Shown: positions 52,328 to 62,339 of the stretch, piece after piece
Position numbering within the stretch: the first letter of the stretch is position 1
Layout of the letters: each line of letters starts with the position of its first letter
Origin: Charina bottae
Taxonomy: Eukaryota; Chordata; Lepidosauria; Squamata; Charinaidae
NCBI GenBank assembly: GCA_023362775.1
Contig: JALMGJ010000003.1
Coordinates: 53,173,416-53,237,415 of the forward strand
DNA: 64,000 nucleotides
Direction: 5' to 3'
Position numbers and translations under genes: made by a program
The notes under the pieces: generated by a model
What the model was told of the DNA's origin: nothing
The model's database searches: none
What the model saw: the letters and a program-made list of their open reading frames with translations, nothing else

Positions 52328-53027
52328 GATGCACACCTAAGCATATTTACTGAGACGCAAGTTCTATCTACTGGGCTTAGCAGAACTGTCAGGTAAATGT
52401 GTTTTTTTAAGATTGTAGGCTCTGTACCATATTATGTATAGGATTATTAAGATGCATTCATTATTGTTGACATCTTCACATTGTGGAGGTAATTTGTATA
52501 TTTCTGGGTAAATAGGGATCTCTAGTTGCAACTACATATAAATATTTAACTTCAAGATATTTAACTTCAAGGTACACTCAGTCTCCAAGGTTGACAACTT
52601 TCTACAGATTGTTGAATGTCAAGCAAAATTATAATAATGCAGAGACATTCTGTTCATGGCAAGCTTTTAACGTATCTGAAACATCTGCTACCAAATCATG
52701 GCTGTGATATCAGAATAATAAAATATTTTATAATGCTGCAGTAGTGTAGTACTTCATATATTCCATTTTCAACATTTGACAGCAAATGTTTAAATCTTAT
52801 ACTGAAACTTCTCCCATGGAAATTAATGATATTTTAAAATGCTTCATTTGGTTACATCATACCTATAGTTTATTGCTGTTAATATATTTTTTTCTCTTTG
52901 TCAGCTTCCTGAGATCCAAGCTACGTATCTTCGAGTCATCATTTTATCTGCTTTTGATGCTTTTGTGTCAGTTCATAGGGTGATAGCAGAAGGACTATCA
53001 CAAGAAAGTTCAAATTCAATATTCTGA
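39197..53027 (+). CDS. HSPB11: Intraflagellar transport protein 25 (HSPB11)
   Basis: Five exons (39197-39294, 40294-40400, 41743-41811, 51336-51379, 52905-53027) give 146 codons plus stop; human is 144 residues as I recall. The protein begins MKFTDYCLSSEGAGVILATS and has the conserved PPENIIDG, ETFWTTTGMFPQEFIISFHK, RIEKSVSKDPVDFEQ and ATYLRVIILSAFDAFVSVHR. These form the jelly-roll (discoidin/F5-8C-like) fold. Known role: a subunit of IFT-B that pairs with IFT27 and is needed for Hedgehog-related and BBSome cargo exit from cilia. Despite its name it is not a classical small heat-shock protein. The ~9.5-kb intron 3 hosts the large GC-rich foldback element and an L1 derivative. Confidence 0.96.
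39355..39544. mobile_element. Palindromic hAT-type MITE with duplicated right end
   Basis: Outer duplication TCTTAGGA (39347-39354, 39545-39552). Contains one complete palindrome ending CACTG at about 39490, then a further right-end copy, so the element has two right termini. Lies 60 bp inside HSPB11 intron 1. Confidence 0.8.
39651..40066. mobile_element. TA-flanked non-autonomous DNA transposon with three-unit minisatellite
   Basis: Second copy of 11514-12022: ends GGCTGACCATA / TATGGTCAGCC next to TA, same ACGGGAC subterminal words. Only three minisatellite units (39745-39873) against five in the other copy. Confidence 0.75.
39745..39873 (-). repeat. GC-box/CCAAT minisatellite, three units
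   Basis: Units of GGTCCGCGCGATTGGCTCCC plus GCCTGCAAACCCC. The E-box core is CGCGCG or CGCATG here. Confidence 0.85.
40294..40400 (+). CDS. HSPB11: HSPB11 exon 2
   Basis: 107 bp, acceptor CTAATAG, donor GTAAGT. Encodes SETFWTTTGMFPQEFIISFH and KCVTISKLTIQCYL. Confidence 0.95.
40420..41700. other. HSPB11 intron 2, nothing recognised
   Basis: AT-rich intron without clear repeat ends or coding frames. Confidence 0.45.
41743..41811 (+). CDS. HSPB11: HSPB11 exon 3
   Basis: 69 bp, acceptor CTTTAG, donor GTAATT. Encodes QRLRIEKSVSKDPVDFEQ. Confidence 0.95.
42499..42610 (+). repeat. GC-box/CCAAT/E-box minisatellite, three units
   Basis: Units of ~39 bp: GGGGGCGGGGTTTGCGGGC, then GGGGGCCAATCACGTGGAAG. 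Very uniform, so amplified recently. Confidence 0.88.
42835..43644 (-). repeat. Left arm of giant inverted repeat
   Basis: Reverse complement of 44845-45645 at high identity, including the distinctive TTTGGAGAAAAATAATCGGC and GATCTTTGGCGAAGAGCGGC. It carries ~60 extra bases (around 42905-42960) absent from the other arm. Confidence 0.85.
44845..45645 (+). repeat. Right arm of giant inverted repeat
   Basis: Contains two exon-like segments with splice borders. Segment 1 runs after a C-run and ACAG (about 45320) to CTG|GTACCT (about 45434) and reads KIPPELISLDPGQLGRVDAV and SLQQQQRKERAERL. Segment 2 runs after CCCCCCAG (about 45561) to CAGTGG|GTGAGT (about 45606) and reads RGLKRRRKVAAEQQW. I do not recognise the source gene. 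The lysine/arginine- and glutamine-rich reading and paired splice sites suggest capture of genomic cellular DNA. Confidence 0.55.
46030..46195 (-). other. Exon-like open segment inside the foldback element
   Basis: The minus strand reads SEARRGREALLAWDTALSEV and AQERLQGLPRLEMALLRGIQ, a helical composition unlike random GC-rich sequence. It lies between the inverted repeat and the right end. Source gene not recognised; may be a second captured fragment. Confidence 0.35.
46672..46955 (-). mobile_element. BovB (RTE-clade) LINE 3' fragment
   Basis: The minus strand encodes the BovB ORF C-terminus: KAKLKYFGHIMRRQDTLEKK, GKVEGKRKRGRPRARWMDGI, LVHEVTKSRKRLNE. 5'-truncated. Confidence 0.85.
47566..48224. 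mobile_element. Non-autonomous hAT-type element with minisatellite cargo (outer)
   Basis: Ends CAGAGGTTTCCAAACTG and AGTTTGGAAAGCTCTG, duplication GTTTAATG (47558-47565, 48225-48232). After removing the nested element (47603-47872) the interior matches 7564-7832, but with about four units of the 61-bp minisatellite (47930-48150) instead of two. Confidence 0.88.
47603..47872. mobile_element. Nested hAT-type element (inner)
   Basis: Ends CAGGGCTTTCCAAAG and GAGTTTGGAAAGCTCTG, duplication CCTTAGTG (47595-47602, 47873-47880), entirely within the outer element. The interior belongs to the GCGACACACCAAC / CCCGGAAGTG type of 8219, 24133 and 32138. Confidence 0.88.
48720..51035 (-). mobile_element. 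Internally deleted L1 (5'UTR + ORF1 + ORF2 3' end)
   Basis: 19-bp duplication TCAGAGTTTTAGTATTACT (48701-48719, 51036-51054). Read on the minus strand: a GC-richer 5' leader starting ACTTCCGGGTG, then ORF1 with a long coiled coil (MKKLLEAMASFSKKMEDSTA, LSGELKDVQGQMQKLEIKLE). A frameshift near 49500 continues as REKEYILNVRAALEQPNEEE. The sequence then passes to a short ORF2 remnant (RTEV, ENDKLICLLKENLN) and the L1 3'UTR. About 3 kb of ORF2 is missing, yet both ends and the duplication are intact. Confidence 0.85.
51336..51379 (+). CDS. HSPB11: HSPB11 exon 4
   Basis: 44 bp, acceptor CGTTCAG, donor GTAAGT. Encodes ELQCKDGELQIEYFS. Confidence 0.88.
51607..51942 (-). mobile_element. tRNA-derived SINE
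   Basis: 13-bp duplication TTAAGCAACCTTA (51594-51606, 51943-51955). Minus-strand head GGTGGCTCAGCGGGTAAGAC and B box GGTTCGAATCC. The body matches 35517-35847. Confidence 0.85.
52273..52327. repeat. (CA)n(TA)n microsatellite
   Basis: About 16 CA then 11 TA dinucleotides in HSPB11 intron 4. Confidence 0.95.
52905..53027 (+). CDS. HSPB11: HSPB11 exon 5
   Basis: Acceptor TTTGTCAG. Encodes LPEIQATYLRVIILSAFDAF and VSVHRVIAEG, stop TGA at 53025-53027. Confidence 0.95.
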   Translation, partial: LPEIQATYLRVIILSAFDAFVSVHRVIAEGLSQESSNSIF

Positions 53028-53440
53028 TTGCAACACATTCAATAGTATTTATATTATAAACCTTTTAAAAATGTAGCTGGCATTAATGCAGTATAATGAC
53101 ACCAACTGCAGTTGGCTTTTAATCTTTTTAATGGAAATTTGTTAAAAATCTTAACTGATGAACATTGTTTGAAATGGTAATATTTATATGATGATGTATA
53201 TTATACAGTAGCTGAGGTGGAGAAATAGTCAAGAATGTTCATTCATCAAAACCTCTGTAATGTTGCCCAATATCTTCAATGCAGCTTAATTGATAAGAAA
53301 TTAAGTTGATCTAGTCTGGGATAATCTTTCCTTTTAGACTGCAAGGTTTCACTCCATCATTTTATCAAGTGACAGTCACTATATCATAAGATGATACCAT
53401 ATTTAAAGAAAACAAGTTCAGTCTGGACAAGATTTTTAGA
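53028..53440. other. Convergent HSPB11 / DIO1 3' region
   Basis: Between the HSPB11 stop and the DIO1 3'UTR. No canonical AATAAA for HSPB11 was found here, so its transcript end is unknown and may overlap DIO1 antisense. ATTAAA words for DIO1 lie at 53446-53461. Confidence 0.45.
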
Positions 53441-53494
53441 CATAGTTTAATATTGTTTAATTTAGCATCTTGTTTCTATAAATATTTTTTCCAT

Positions 53495-53535
53495 ATCAGG
53501 TCATAGTTCTCTATGTTTTAAACTATGACTATCAT
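53495..53535 (-). promoter_or_regulatory. DIO1: DIO1 SECIS element
   Basis: The minus strand reads ATGAT, then AGTCATAGTTT, an AAAA apical loop, CATAGAGAACTATGACC and TGAT. The ATGA/TGAT quartet, the long helix GTCATAGTT/AACTATGAC and unpaired apical adenines are the diagnostic SECIS parts. It resembles the rat type 1 deiodinase SECIS as I recall it. It lies ~960 bases after the stop codon and recruits SBP2/eEFSec so that the UGA at 56013 is read as selenocysteine. Confidence 0.9.
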
Positions 53536-54293
53536 AAACAAATATTAATAGAAACAAAAATAAGAAAATTATTACAACTATTCCATTCAGAAAGTTCTTC
53601 TCTGCAAACACTATTAAGTATAGGTGTGATTGTACTTCTGTCCTAAAGTAAAGAGGTCTGGGTTCAAAGGATCATATGCACCTGCACATTCTAGGAGTTT
53701 CATAGGAGTAGTCATGCATATTAATCTGTTACAAATATCAGCTGGTGCTGCAGCAATGTCCTACCCCCTACGTAGGCATCCAGAAATCTTGGTTCTGTAC
53801 AAAGACTGCTTCGGTTCAGAATATTTTGCAGATCTAAATGACCACAGACTAACAGTTCCAAATACAGCTCTATAGGCGGAATATGACAGGAAAATGTACA
53901 CTGCAATACGCCTGTCGCTAAAGAAGAGGTCACTGCCCTGTTTGACCACCTAGAGGCTGATTTATATGAAGCAAGCCATCATGTGATCCTGACTATTTCC
54001 ATTATGTCATTTCAATACCATTAAAAAAAATTAACATAGTGATTCAAATACGATTGAAACTCTGGTGAGTCATTTCAATTGAATGGCTTGTTTCACAAAA
54101 AAATCACCACAAAGATACTTTTCAAATGTGTAAAGCACTATGTGCATCTATCGGTGGCAATTACAAGGATGGAGATTAGCATTTGCAGGTAATCTGGGGT
54201 AAATATAATAAATAGAAGCTTAATTTATTGTTTGTGTTTGTATTTAATTGAGAGTTCATGACTGCTGAATACTTAACAATGTATAAGTTTTCA

Positions 54294-54362
54294 ATGTATT
54301 GTCAAAGGCTTTCACGGCCGGAGTTCGATGGTTGTTGTGGGTCGGAAGACCCACAACAACCA
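54294..54362. mobile_element. Short Penelope-like fragment in the DIO1 3'UTR
   Basis: 69-bp insertion flanked by 12-bp duplication TATAAGTTTTCA (54282-54293, 54363-54374). It contains TTGTCAAAGGCTTTCACGGC, a word from squamate Penelope-like ends as I recall, followed by a hairpin (ATGGTTGTTGTGGGT and complement). Confidence 0.6.
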
Positions 54363-54494
54363 TATAAGTTTTCACCTTATCCTTTCCAAATGTATACAGC
54401 CTCTTCTAAATAAAAATACTTTTTAAAAATGTAATCAGGCGATGGAGTGTGTGTGCTGCTCACAAACAGGTTGCTTTGGGGTGCTTTTTTAGAT

Positions 54495-54557
54495 TTAAAG
54501 TTCTTCCAAAAATTCACGTACTTCTTGTGGGCAATAATTCCAAGGTCCTGGTCTACC
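54495..54557 (-). CDS. DIO1: DIO1 exon 4
   Basis: 63 bp, acceptor [28 protein letters not shown] then TAA at 54497-54495. Confidence 0.95.
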   Translation of the reverse strand, partial: GRPGPWNYCPQEVREFLEEL

Positions 54558-57500
54558 CTGTAAAAGGAGAAAAAAAAAAATCCCTTGACCAATTTCTAAA
54601 GAAGGGAATACAGAGTATAGGTAAGGGATCCTAAAGCAGTATAAAGAGATTAAAAATTATAAAGTATTATAAAGAGATTAAAAGATTAGGCTTTTCATGA
54701 AAGCATATGGCATAAGAATATGTAGGAATATCAATTATTTAATAACAGGATGCCAATTATTTCAGAATTGGGTAAAGTAGACAAGATTACATTTCCCCAA
54801 TTGAATTAGATGCTGCTATTTTCTTTCAGTTATGGAAAATAAACAGCAAAACATAAGATGTTACATGAAAATATGCATAATGATGCACTGAGAGTTTACT
54901 TGTTATAACAAAAGCAACACCAAACAGCATTTTCTGCCAAGCCAACTCATCTCTCACACAAGGTTTCAGGTACTTGTTTAGCTTTGCAAGCAACCAAACC
55001 TTATTGTACATCATATAAATATGTAATAACTTTTTTTTTACCTTATACACAACCTTCCCCTTTTGAAGCACATACAGTCTTTCTGGCAGAGCTGCATAGT
55101 TGTTACTGCTCAGGTTTTCCATTGTGTCTAGAACCACTGGACATAAGGGTTGCTCTTTTAGGAGGATCTGTGCAGCCTGTATACGATCTTGGAGGGTTTG
55201 GTGACTTTTAATGACAATATTGTTCTTAAAAGCCCATCCATCTAAAACAAGGAATGCAATAAGACTAATGATATTGCATGTGTTTATTCTTACATTTAGT
55301 AATAGAAGTGGGATCTGTCAGAGCATGCAGCTTCTTGGTTTTGTACTGAAGCAACTCCACTTCCATTCCGACTTTCCTTTTCCTTCCAGAAGTAAAAACC
55401 ATGAAACCTGTTCAGTCTTATGGGCTATTTCTTATCATGCCCACACCTAAATAACTCTCTACAATTGTCTTCTCACCTTCCAGAGTCTGCTGGCTGATAA
55501 ATATACAATGAATGTATGGCTTTGATACCATACGTTTTATTACAGTTTTTGGTTCTATGCAGGCAGACAAGAGGTTACTAGGTGTCAGAAAAAGCAGTGG
55601 AGGGTGCTGCCTCTTGGCTGTTGGTACTCGACTGAAGCCTTTCTTAAATTTCATTTGACTTAGATAACCAAATATTGGGGTTTTTGTGTTTTTGGAGATT
55701 ATACATCTTTGATGCAGTAAAATTGTTTTCCAAGTTAAATTAGCTTCCTCCGTCACATAACGTTAAGCCTGCGGCAATAGGCTGTAAGATTTATATTTAA
55801 GAAGAAATGCATCCAGATTAATAACCTGGAATACAGTTATTTACATTTCTCATCTTTTAACCATCAAACAATCTAGTGTGCGTAGTCCTTTAGCACACTT
55901 GCCTTACCTGAGGCATGAGCTTCTTCAATGTAGATTACAAGAAAGTCTGCTATAGATTTGAAATCTTCAACAAGTTTATTAAACTCGTCAAATTTGAATA
56001 TGAATGAAGGTCAGGTACAACTTCCAAATGTTAGGACCAAAGGCCTGTTGCCTGCAAGAAACATAGAGTAGTCTTGGAAGATGAGGATAGTCATACCTCA
56101 AAGAATAAAGATAGTTATAGTTCTCATATTTACTAGGGAGTTATTATTTGCAGTTAACATGCTACAAATAATTTGGTCACATCCTTGTGCATATGAGACA
56201 TCTAAAATTTAGTGGCTGATTAATACAACATTTGAGAGATTTGAAAGGGCAATATGCTTCAAAATTAGGCTTTTATTTTTGGGTCATTTCGAACAAGTTT
56301 TTTTTTAACCAGTTCCCATTTTTCTCTTTCAGTACTGAAAATGCATCAGGCAGAAAAAAACGTAATAGCTTCACAGTATCTTTGTACTGGTAACTCTGAA
56401 AAACTGGTCTAGAAGCATCCATGTACTCATTCCAACACATGAAACCAGTTCATTTATCAAGACCCTGTTAACGTCACATGGATAATTTTGCTAGGATTAT
56501 TTTATGATGGTACAATTCTAATTCTCACTAATAGCATGGTAGGATAAAGAACAACATAACTGCCCTCTGTAATTGTTTTAACAAGTGGCAATTAATTTTT
56601 TTTCATAATCAGCATCTGCATGTTGTATAAAAATGTTAGATGGATGGCTGCATGTATTTCATTTTAAAATATCTCTCTTCATTTTTCCTGAAGCCAATAA
56701 TAATCATGAGCAGAGCAATTCAGATTTAAAACTTTATTGGCATCACCAGCGACAATCCTCTGATTAAAATGATCTCTTGAATATCGTCTCCTTTATATTT
56801 GAAGGATTTTATGATGTGGTGAGCCATTTTTGTCTCAACATGATTATACTTGCAATACAATTGTATATTATAATGTTCTGATCTTTAGTTGAGCATCCGT
56901 ACAATCCCTTTTGATCTAAGTGATGACAACCACAACTGTGTTCACATAAAGCTAAGCCAGGATTTGTTGAACAAACTACAGTAGCTTGGTTTACATATAA
57001 TGCCAAGCCATAGTGAATCAATTATACATCACAGTACAGCAAAAACATACAAAATTATCTCTGTTCTTCATATCACTCTTTATCAATTTCCTATCAAATG
57101 TATTTTTGTTTCTCTAAGATATTTTGATTCAATTACCTAGGGCAACTATTTGAATATGGAAAATAAGTGTACAAATCCAGCTGTATGCAAGTTGGGGTTT
57201 GTGTTAATTTTCAAAGCAGTACAGTTAATTAGTTACTATGAAGTACAAGTCAATAACTTATGAATATGTTAAGAGAGAAGGCAAAGTGCAATTTGTGTTT
57301 GTGCTGGCAATATATCTGGATTAGTTGGAGCTTTATCAAGCTCTGTTTCTTTTCTGTGGAAGATATTTGCTATTTATATATAGTTTTTAAGAAAAAATAT
57401 CTGAGGTACAGACTCTAATCCTGCACACATTTATTTGAAGTATCCTTGGACCTAGTAATACCTATATACGCATAATCTTGTATATTCATATACAATATGC

Positions 57501-58173
57501 AATTTTACGTACAGTATATGCAATAGCATATGTTACTTACGAGAGTTATTCCTGCCCACATCAATCGTACATATATAAAGTTATTTTTTTATTTCCTGTT
57601 AATATGTCAAAATTAATTAAACTACTTAACTCTGTTAATTCTGGTGCCACCTTAACATTTTCCCGAATTGTTTTAACATGTTTTAACTCAATTCCAACCA
57701 CACAGAAAAATGACATGTTTGAGTTAACACACTTTGTGTTTAATCAATAATGCAGAATTAGTACCCTGATTTTGAAATGGGATTCCCTATTTCCCGTGTG
57801 TTATTAGCAAATGCTGTGCTTCTCAAAAGCTTTGTCGTGGTGTTTGCTTACCATGCATGAAATCCAGGATGTGATGCATTTCCCCACTGAGATCCACTAC
57901 AGGGGTGTTAGGAGCGGGACAGCCTTGGAGGGCTTCATCTTCCAGTCTTTTCCACTTGACTTTCAAGACAAAGAGTAAGTATGGGAAGCTGAAGAAAGTT
58001 GGACCCCAATTTTCATAGTTGAATTTTGGGTTCTGTCCTATGCCGCTCTTTCCTCCCTGCTTCAGGATGTATCTCTTTACAGTACCTGGGAAGAAGAGCA
58101 TACAGGTTTTCCCAATGATGGTAGACAGGCATACATGCAGAAGAATCCAGATCCTCTGCATAAATCTCTTCAT
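54495..58173 (-). CDS. DIO1: Type I iodothyronine deiodinase (selenoprotein)
   Basis: Four exons on the minus strand (58173-57852, 56051-55908, 55241-55042, 54557-54495) give 242 residues plus stop; human is 249 as I recall. The chosen start gives [20 protein letters not shown], a single N-terminal membrane anchor. The frame is open 44 codons further upstream, but homology starts at MKRF. Then [20 protein letters not shown] and [13 protein letters not shown], and the active site GSCTUPSF with in-frame TGA (56013-56011) as Sec at residue 121. Next come the thioredoxin-like core [20 protein letters not shown] and [20 protein letters not shown], ending [20 protein letters not shown]. It removes iodine from T4 (to T3) and reverse T3 in plasma-membrane/ER membranes of liver and kidney. 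Ser two residues after Sec is typical of propylthiouracil-sensitive D1. Confidence 0.96.
55042..55241 (-). CDS. DIO1: DIO1 exon 3
   Basis: 200 bp, acceptor TGTTTTAG, donor GTAAAA. Encodes [20 protein letters not shown] through [13 protein letters not shown]. Confidence 0.95.
55908..56051 (-). CDS. DIO1: DIO1 exon 2 with selenocysteine UGA
   Basis: 144 bp, acceptor CTTGCAG, donor [18 protein letters not shown], then TGA, then [19 protein letters not shown]. Reading stays open after the TGA through the whole exon and the next two. Confidence 0.95.
56060..57840. other. DIO1 intron 1, nothing recognised
   Basis: AT-rich intron. No coding frame, RNA or repeat border could be supported. Confidence 0.45.
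57852..58173 (-). CDS. DIO1: DIO1 exon 1
   Basis: 322 coding bases, donor GTAAGC. N-terminal anchor and linker to [10 protein letters not shown]. Confidence 0.93.
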
Positions 58174-58319
58174 TCTGAACACCTTGGCAGAAGGAGAGGC
58201 TGCTACATTCTGCAAAGTAGAAGCCAAGGTGGAGCAAAGTGAAAAGGGGAAAAAGGGAGAGGCTGGGCCAAAGTTAATCATTGCTAGGCTTGTTTGCCAC
58301 CTCAAATGACCGACATCAT

Positions 58320-60115
58320 AACAGCTATCAGTTCTTTACCCTGAAGAAAACCCAAAGCCTTCAACAGAATGTTGATTAAAATAATGTTGTAATGTCCAAC
58401 ATGTTTGATAACAAGGGTTATATTACCTACTTAAGAATTGAAATCCAGAGAAATCTTTTCCAGGAAATAGCTGTAGATTTCTTCCTTGCAAAATCAATGA
58501 CCTTACTCCTCTAGACTGTTTAATCAAAATATAAAACCATCTAGGGAAGTAACTGTCATTGATTTCAGTGGATTTGCCAAGTTTGAAAAACACTGCTGTA
58601 AGAGATTGTGGGGAAACGTGGGAAATAATGGAAGGAATGTTGGACATAAACCACCAAGAGATAAAAGAGTTTATTGCTGAATTTAGCTGCAAAAAGTCTG
58701 GCAACTTACTGTATTTAGTAAGATTTTGTACCATACCCCTAAACTTGACAATAAAAATTCCATAAAGAAACCTGTGTAGTTCTTGCTTCCTTGTTTGTAC
58801 CTTTCTGGGAGTGCCTTGAGAAGTGCTTATCCCTATACAATTCTTTTAATCCACATCATGTCTCACAAAATAGTTGGTAACCAAACCAAACATCACTTCT
58901 CCCGTAGCCTGGGTTTTCAGGGATAAGAATACAAGTTCCCCACTGTAGGTTTTGTATGACAAGGATGGGGGATTTTCTCAATAGCTCACCCTGCCTTGTC
59001 TCTCTACAGTACTATTTGTCATATGCTTTATAGCTGGCTTTTCAAGCTTTTCAGCTATGGGTAATGTGACATTTATCCACTTTTGTTATGGGGAGTGCAA
59101 CTCCACCCTTGGCAGCAAAGATCTTTGCTTTCCAATTGGAGAGCATTGCTTTGCATTTGTGAAAAAACCTCTAGTGTATTTGTTTACCCATAAGTCCATT
59201 CTGCTTTGTTCGAGAATGCCACCAGACCATTGAAGGATTCATGGTAGAGAGGCATCCATGCTATAGCCAGTGAAATCACTTGACTTCAAGGAGAGGATGG
59301 TAATATTTTAAATGGTACTTTAACTATTTCTTGCCAGCAAAAAACAGATCAGTATCAGTGGGATGCAGTCAGTGTGCTCTTGACTGGTAATTGCCAATTA
59401 CCAGCAGAAAACAAACCAGCTGAGTTGGCTGCCCTGTTTTTTCCTGGCAAGCAAGGAACAAGAAGTGCTTTCATGGCATATGAACATGTGTAGTGAAGTC
59501 ACTATGCAAGCCCCACCCACATCAACCCATGCACTTAAATGGGGTGGGTGGGTTGTGCAGTGACATGATTACAGGGATGGGATTTGCCACAACCTCATTC
59601 ATGGCATCATTTGATGTTTCACAATATAGAACACACACGGGCTAGTCCAGTGAAATCTCATGTTAAGATATGAATTATTGTTTTTAATTTCCAATTTCCA
59701 ATTTGCACTTTTCTTTTTGGGTTGTTCGTGTGAGATCACAGTTCCACTTGGCACAGCCATGTGGACTCACTGTAGGTAACCACACTTGAAATCTTTTCAC
59801 TATTGTTGTTTTCTGAATGTTAGTGCTCCTGTTGCTACTTGTATTATCCATCATATACTTCAGTGAACCAGTTTTCAGCCAGTGATTAATTTTTGTGAAC
59901 CAATAACAAACACCCCTGGCTCTGAACTGGCCAACTGCCTGGCAGTGTATATGGGTAGGTGGTACTAAGAAAGTGAATGGCTTTGGTTTAGCCAGTTGCC
60001 TGGCAGTGACAGGAGTTGAGGCAGCAAGAAATGTCCAGCAGAGGAACATGGGAGACAGACCACTGGTGTACCTACTGTATGCAGACTAGAATGGGCTGTA
60101 GACCATAGTTTGAGA
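58320..60115. other. DIO1 upstream region, nothing firmly recognised
   Basis: Should contain the DIO1 promoter (minus strand, above 58173). I could not identify a convincing TATA box or thyroid-response direct repeat by eye. A short MITE-like word (GTTTGAAAAACACTG) occurs at 58580-58595. Confidence 0.4.
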
Positions 60116-60120
60116 ATCAG

Positions 60121-61650
60121 TGCCTGCGTCCGGGCTTCCGGTGGGAATGGTGGACTGAACGGCTGTGCCCGCGGGTTCAGCGGGCGGAGCTGACAACGCG
60201 GTAACTTTTTTCGGGCTCAGGCAGGTTTTCCTGAAGCCCAGAAATGTTCTCCGGATCAAGGAGAATACCTGGAATTATCCCATCTGTCCTCCGGACGGCT
60301 GCTTGCAGCCAGAAGATCGCAAACAGCGTTTTGTGTTCAACTAGTAAGAGCCAACTGGGAGGCGGGGATTTCATCACTTTCCAAGCCGCGCTGTAGCCTT
60401 AAAGGGACACTAAGACCGGCCACCCCATTTCTAAATCACCAATTTGTATTTTTTTTAAGTATATGTACCCCAAGAGAGGCTTTCTACAGCAAGGAGAAGC
60501 TGCTTCTCTTGGTGCTTAACGTTATTTTTGGGATTACTTTTTTAAAAAAAAAATTAAGTTTTGGATTTCGTTTTCCTTCCAAATATAAAGGGGGATTGAG
60601 AGTAAACAATTGTCTCCCTGTTATTATATTTGAATTAAATTTGAAGACATTAGCATTTTCCTACACATTGAATCGGCTGACTTGAACCTTCAGCTTTCTG
60701 TTTCCACTTTCCCTTGAGAACTGTCTGCTATCTCACTCTCACTTCATGTAAAAAACTCCAGAACTCTTCCATATCTTCGACTTTTGCTGGTTAAGCTCCT
60801 AGGGGGCGCCATAATCTACTGCGTGAGACATGGAGGATTTCAAACAGATTCTTTCTGACTTTCACCGGGATTTTAAACAGATTTCTTCTGACTTCTATCA
60901 AGCTTTTATGCAAGATATCCAGGACATTGTGGAAAATATGAGATCTAAAATGTGCCATCAGGTTGGGGATGTGGTGGATGAAATTGAGGAATTTAAGAGC
61001 GATAGAAAGGTTTTACTATATGTGGTGGACATGTAAGATTGCAAAGAAATTTTGGACCCAAATACATACATTGATGCAGAGTATATTACAAATACAGATT
61101 CCGTTTAAACCAGAATTATTTTTGTTGGGACTATTGGATTTACAAATAGAAAAACATTTTGTTAGAATTATACAATATATGATAACAGCAGCAAGACTTC
61201 TTTATGCACAATTTTGGAAAACCCAGACTTTACCAACAGTACAAGAGTGGATGTTAAAATTGATGGACATGGCAGAAAATGATAAATTGACTTGTTTATT
61301 GAAAGAAAACTCAAGTTATCAATATCTCAAAGAGTGGAAACCATTGATGGATTATTTGCGAAATGCAGGAGGGGTGAAGCTTACATGGGGTTTTGAAGAG
61401 GAGATTAAATATAAAAGAGTATATTAGACAAAGAATTATTTCTATCTATTGTATGAAAAACCAACATTTAAGGCAGATTTTTTTATTTTTATGACCAGAG
61501 ATAGATTGGAAGTTATCTAATTTTCATATCTTTTTCTTTCTTTTACTTTACTACACTTTTTCTTTTCTTTTTCTATATTTTGTATTTCTATTTCTTTTTC
61601 TGTTTCTAACTTTTAACTATGTATTTTAAAATTCTAATAAAATTTCTAAA
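60121..61650 (+). mobile_element. L1 derivative: 5' leader and ORF1 start joined to ORF2 3' end
   Basis: Starts GGGCTTCCGGTGGGAATGG (L1-type 5' end), then a GC-rich leader. An ATG at 60830 opens MEDFKQILSDFHRDFKQISS through VVDEIEEFKSDRK. At about 61003 the sequence passes straight into ORF2 C-terminal coding (YMWWTCKIAKKFW, MLKLMDMAENDKLTCLLKEN, GGVKLTWGFEEE), the pyrimidine-rich 3'UTR, AATAAAA and an A-run. The C-terminus is close to that of the L1 at 14483-16376. Sequence after 61650 (LDEVWIVELEKSKGES) may be the remainder of an older ORF1, in which case a truncated L1 landed inside another L1. Confidence 0.75.
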
Positions 61651-62339
61651 AAAAAAGTTTTTTTTTAAGACTGAGATTGGGATTTTTATCTAGATGCTGG
61701 ATGAAGTTTGGATAGTGGAGTTGGAGAAATCTAAGGGAGAGAGTGATCTGCAAGCCATAAGTAAAATCGATCTCCTGGTGCAAGGGTCAGAAATGGCGGC
61801 TCGCGAGCCACATGCGGCTCTTTGGCCCCTTGAGTGTGGCTCTTCCTCAGCTGAACTCACCCCCGACCCTTCCACGTGATTGGATCCCGCCCCCAAACTC
61901 TTACGCTCTTACGCGCTCTCGCTCTCCAAGGCCGGGGCCACCCGCAGCCGCCCACACCTTGCGCACAGCCCGCGGGGCTCTCTGCCGCTCCCTTCGACAG
62001 AGGAGGGACCGGCGTGCCTTGGGAGCTGCTGGCGGCATGTCTGGGCGAGGCGCGCGGGCGGAGCTGCCCGTCTGGCACTTGGGCGCTCCTGAGCCTCTTC
62101 CCTTCTCCCTCGCCACGTTCGGGCGTTGAGGCCAGGCAAAGCCGGGTGGTTGCGCAGGGGTGAGGCGAGGAGTCCCGCTCCTGCGCCTACCGCCACATCC
62201 GTCCATTCCCGGCCTCTCTCCCCATATCCGGCGGGTGCCCATGCCAGAATCCCCGCGACCCGGAGGCAGCGACTGCTCGGAGGGCCCCAGCGAGAAGAGG
62301 CGCGTGATCCCCGGTGGATCCCTTCGAGGGGCCGCGGGG

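Noticed and set aside
56011..56013. In-frame TGA as evidence that DIO1 is a pseudogene
   Set aside because: It is at the conserved selenocysteine position, the frame stays open afterwards, and a SECIS element is present.
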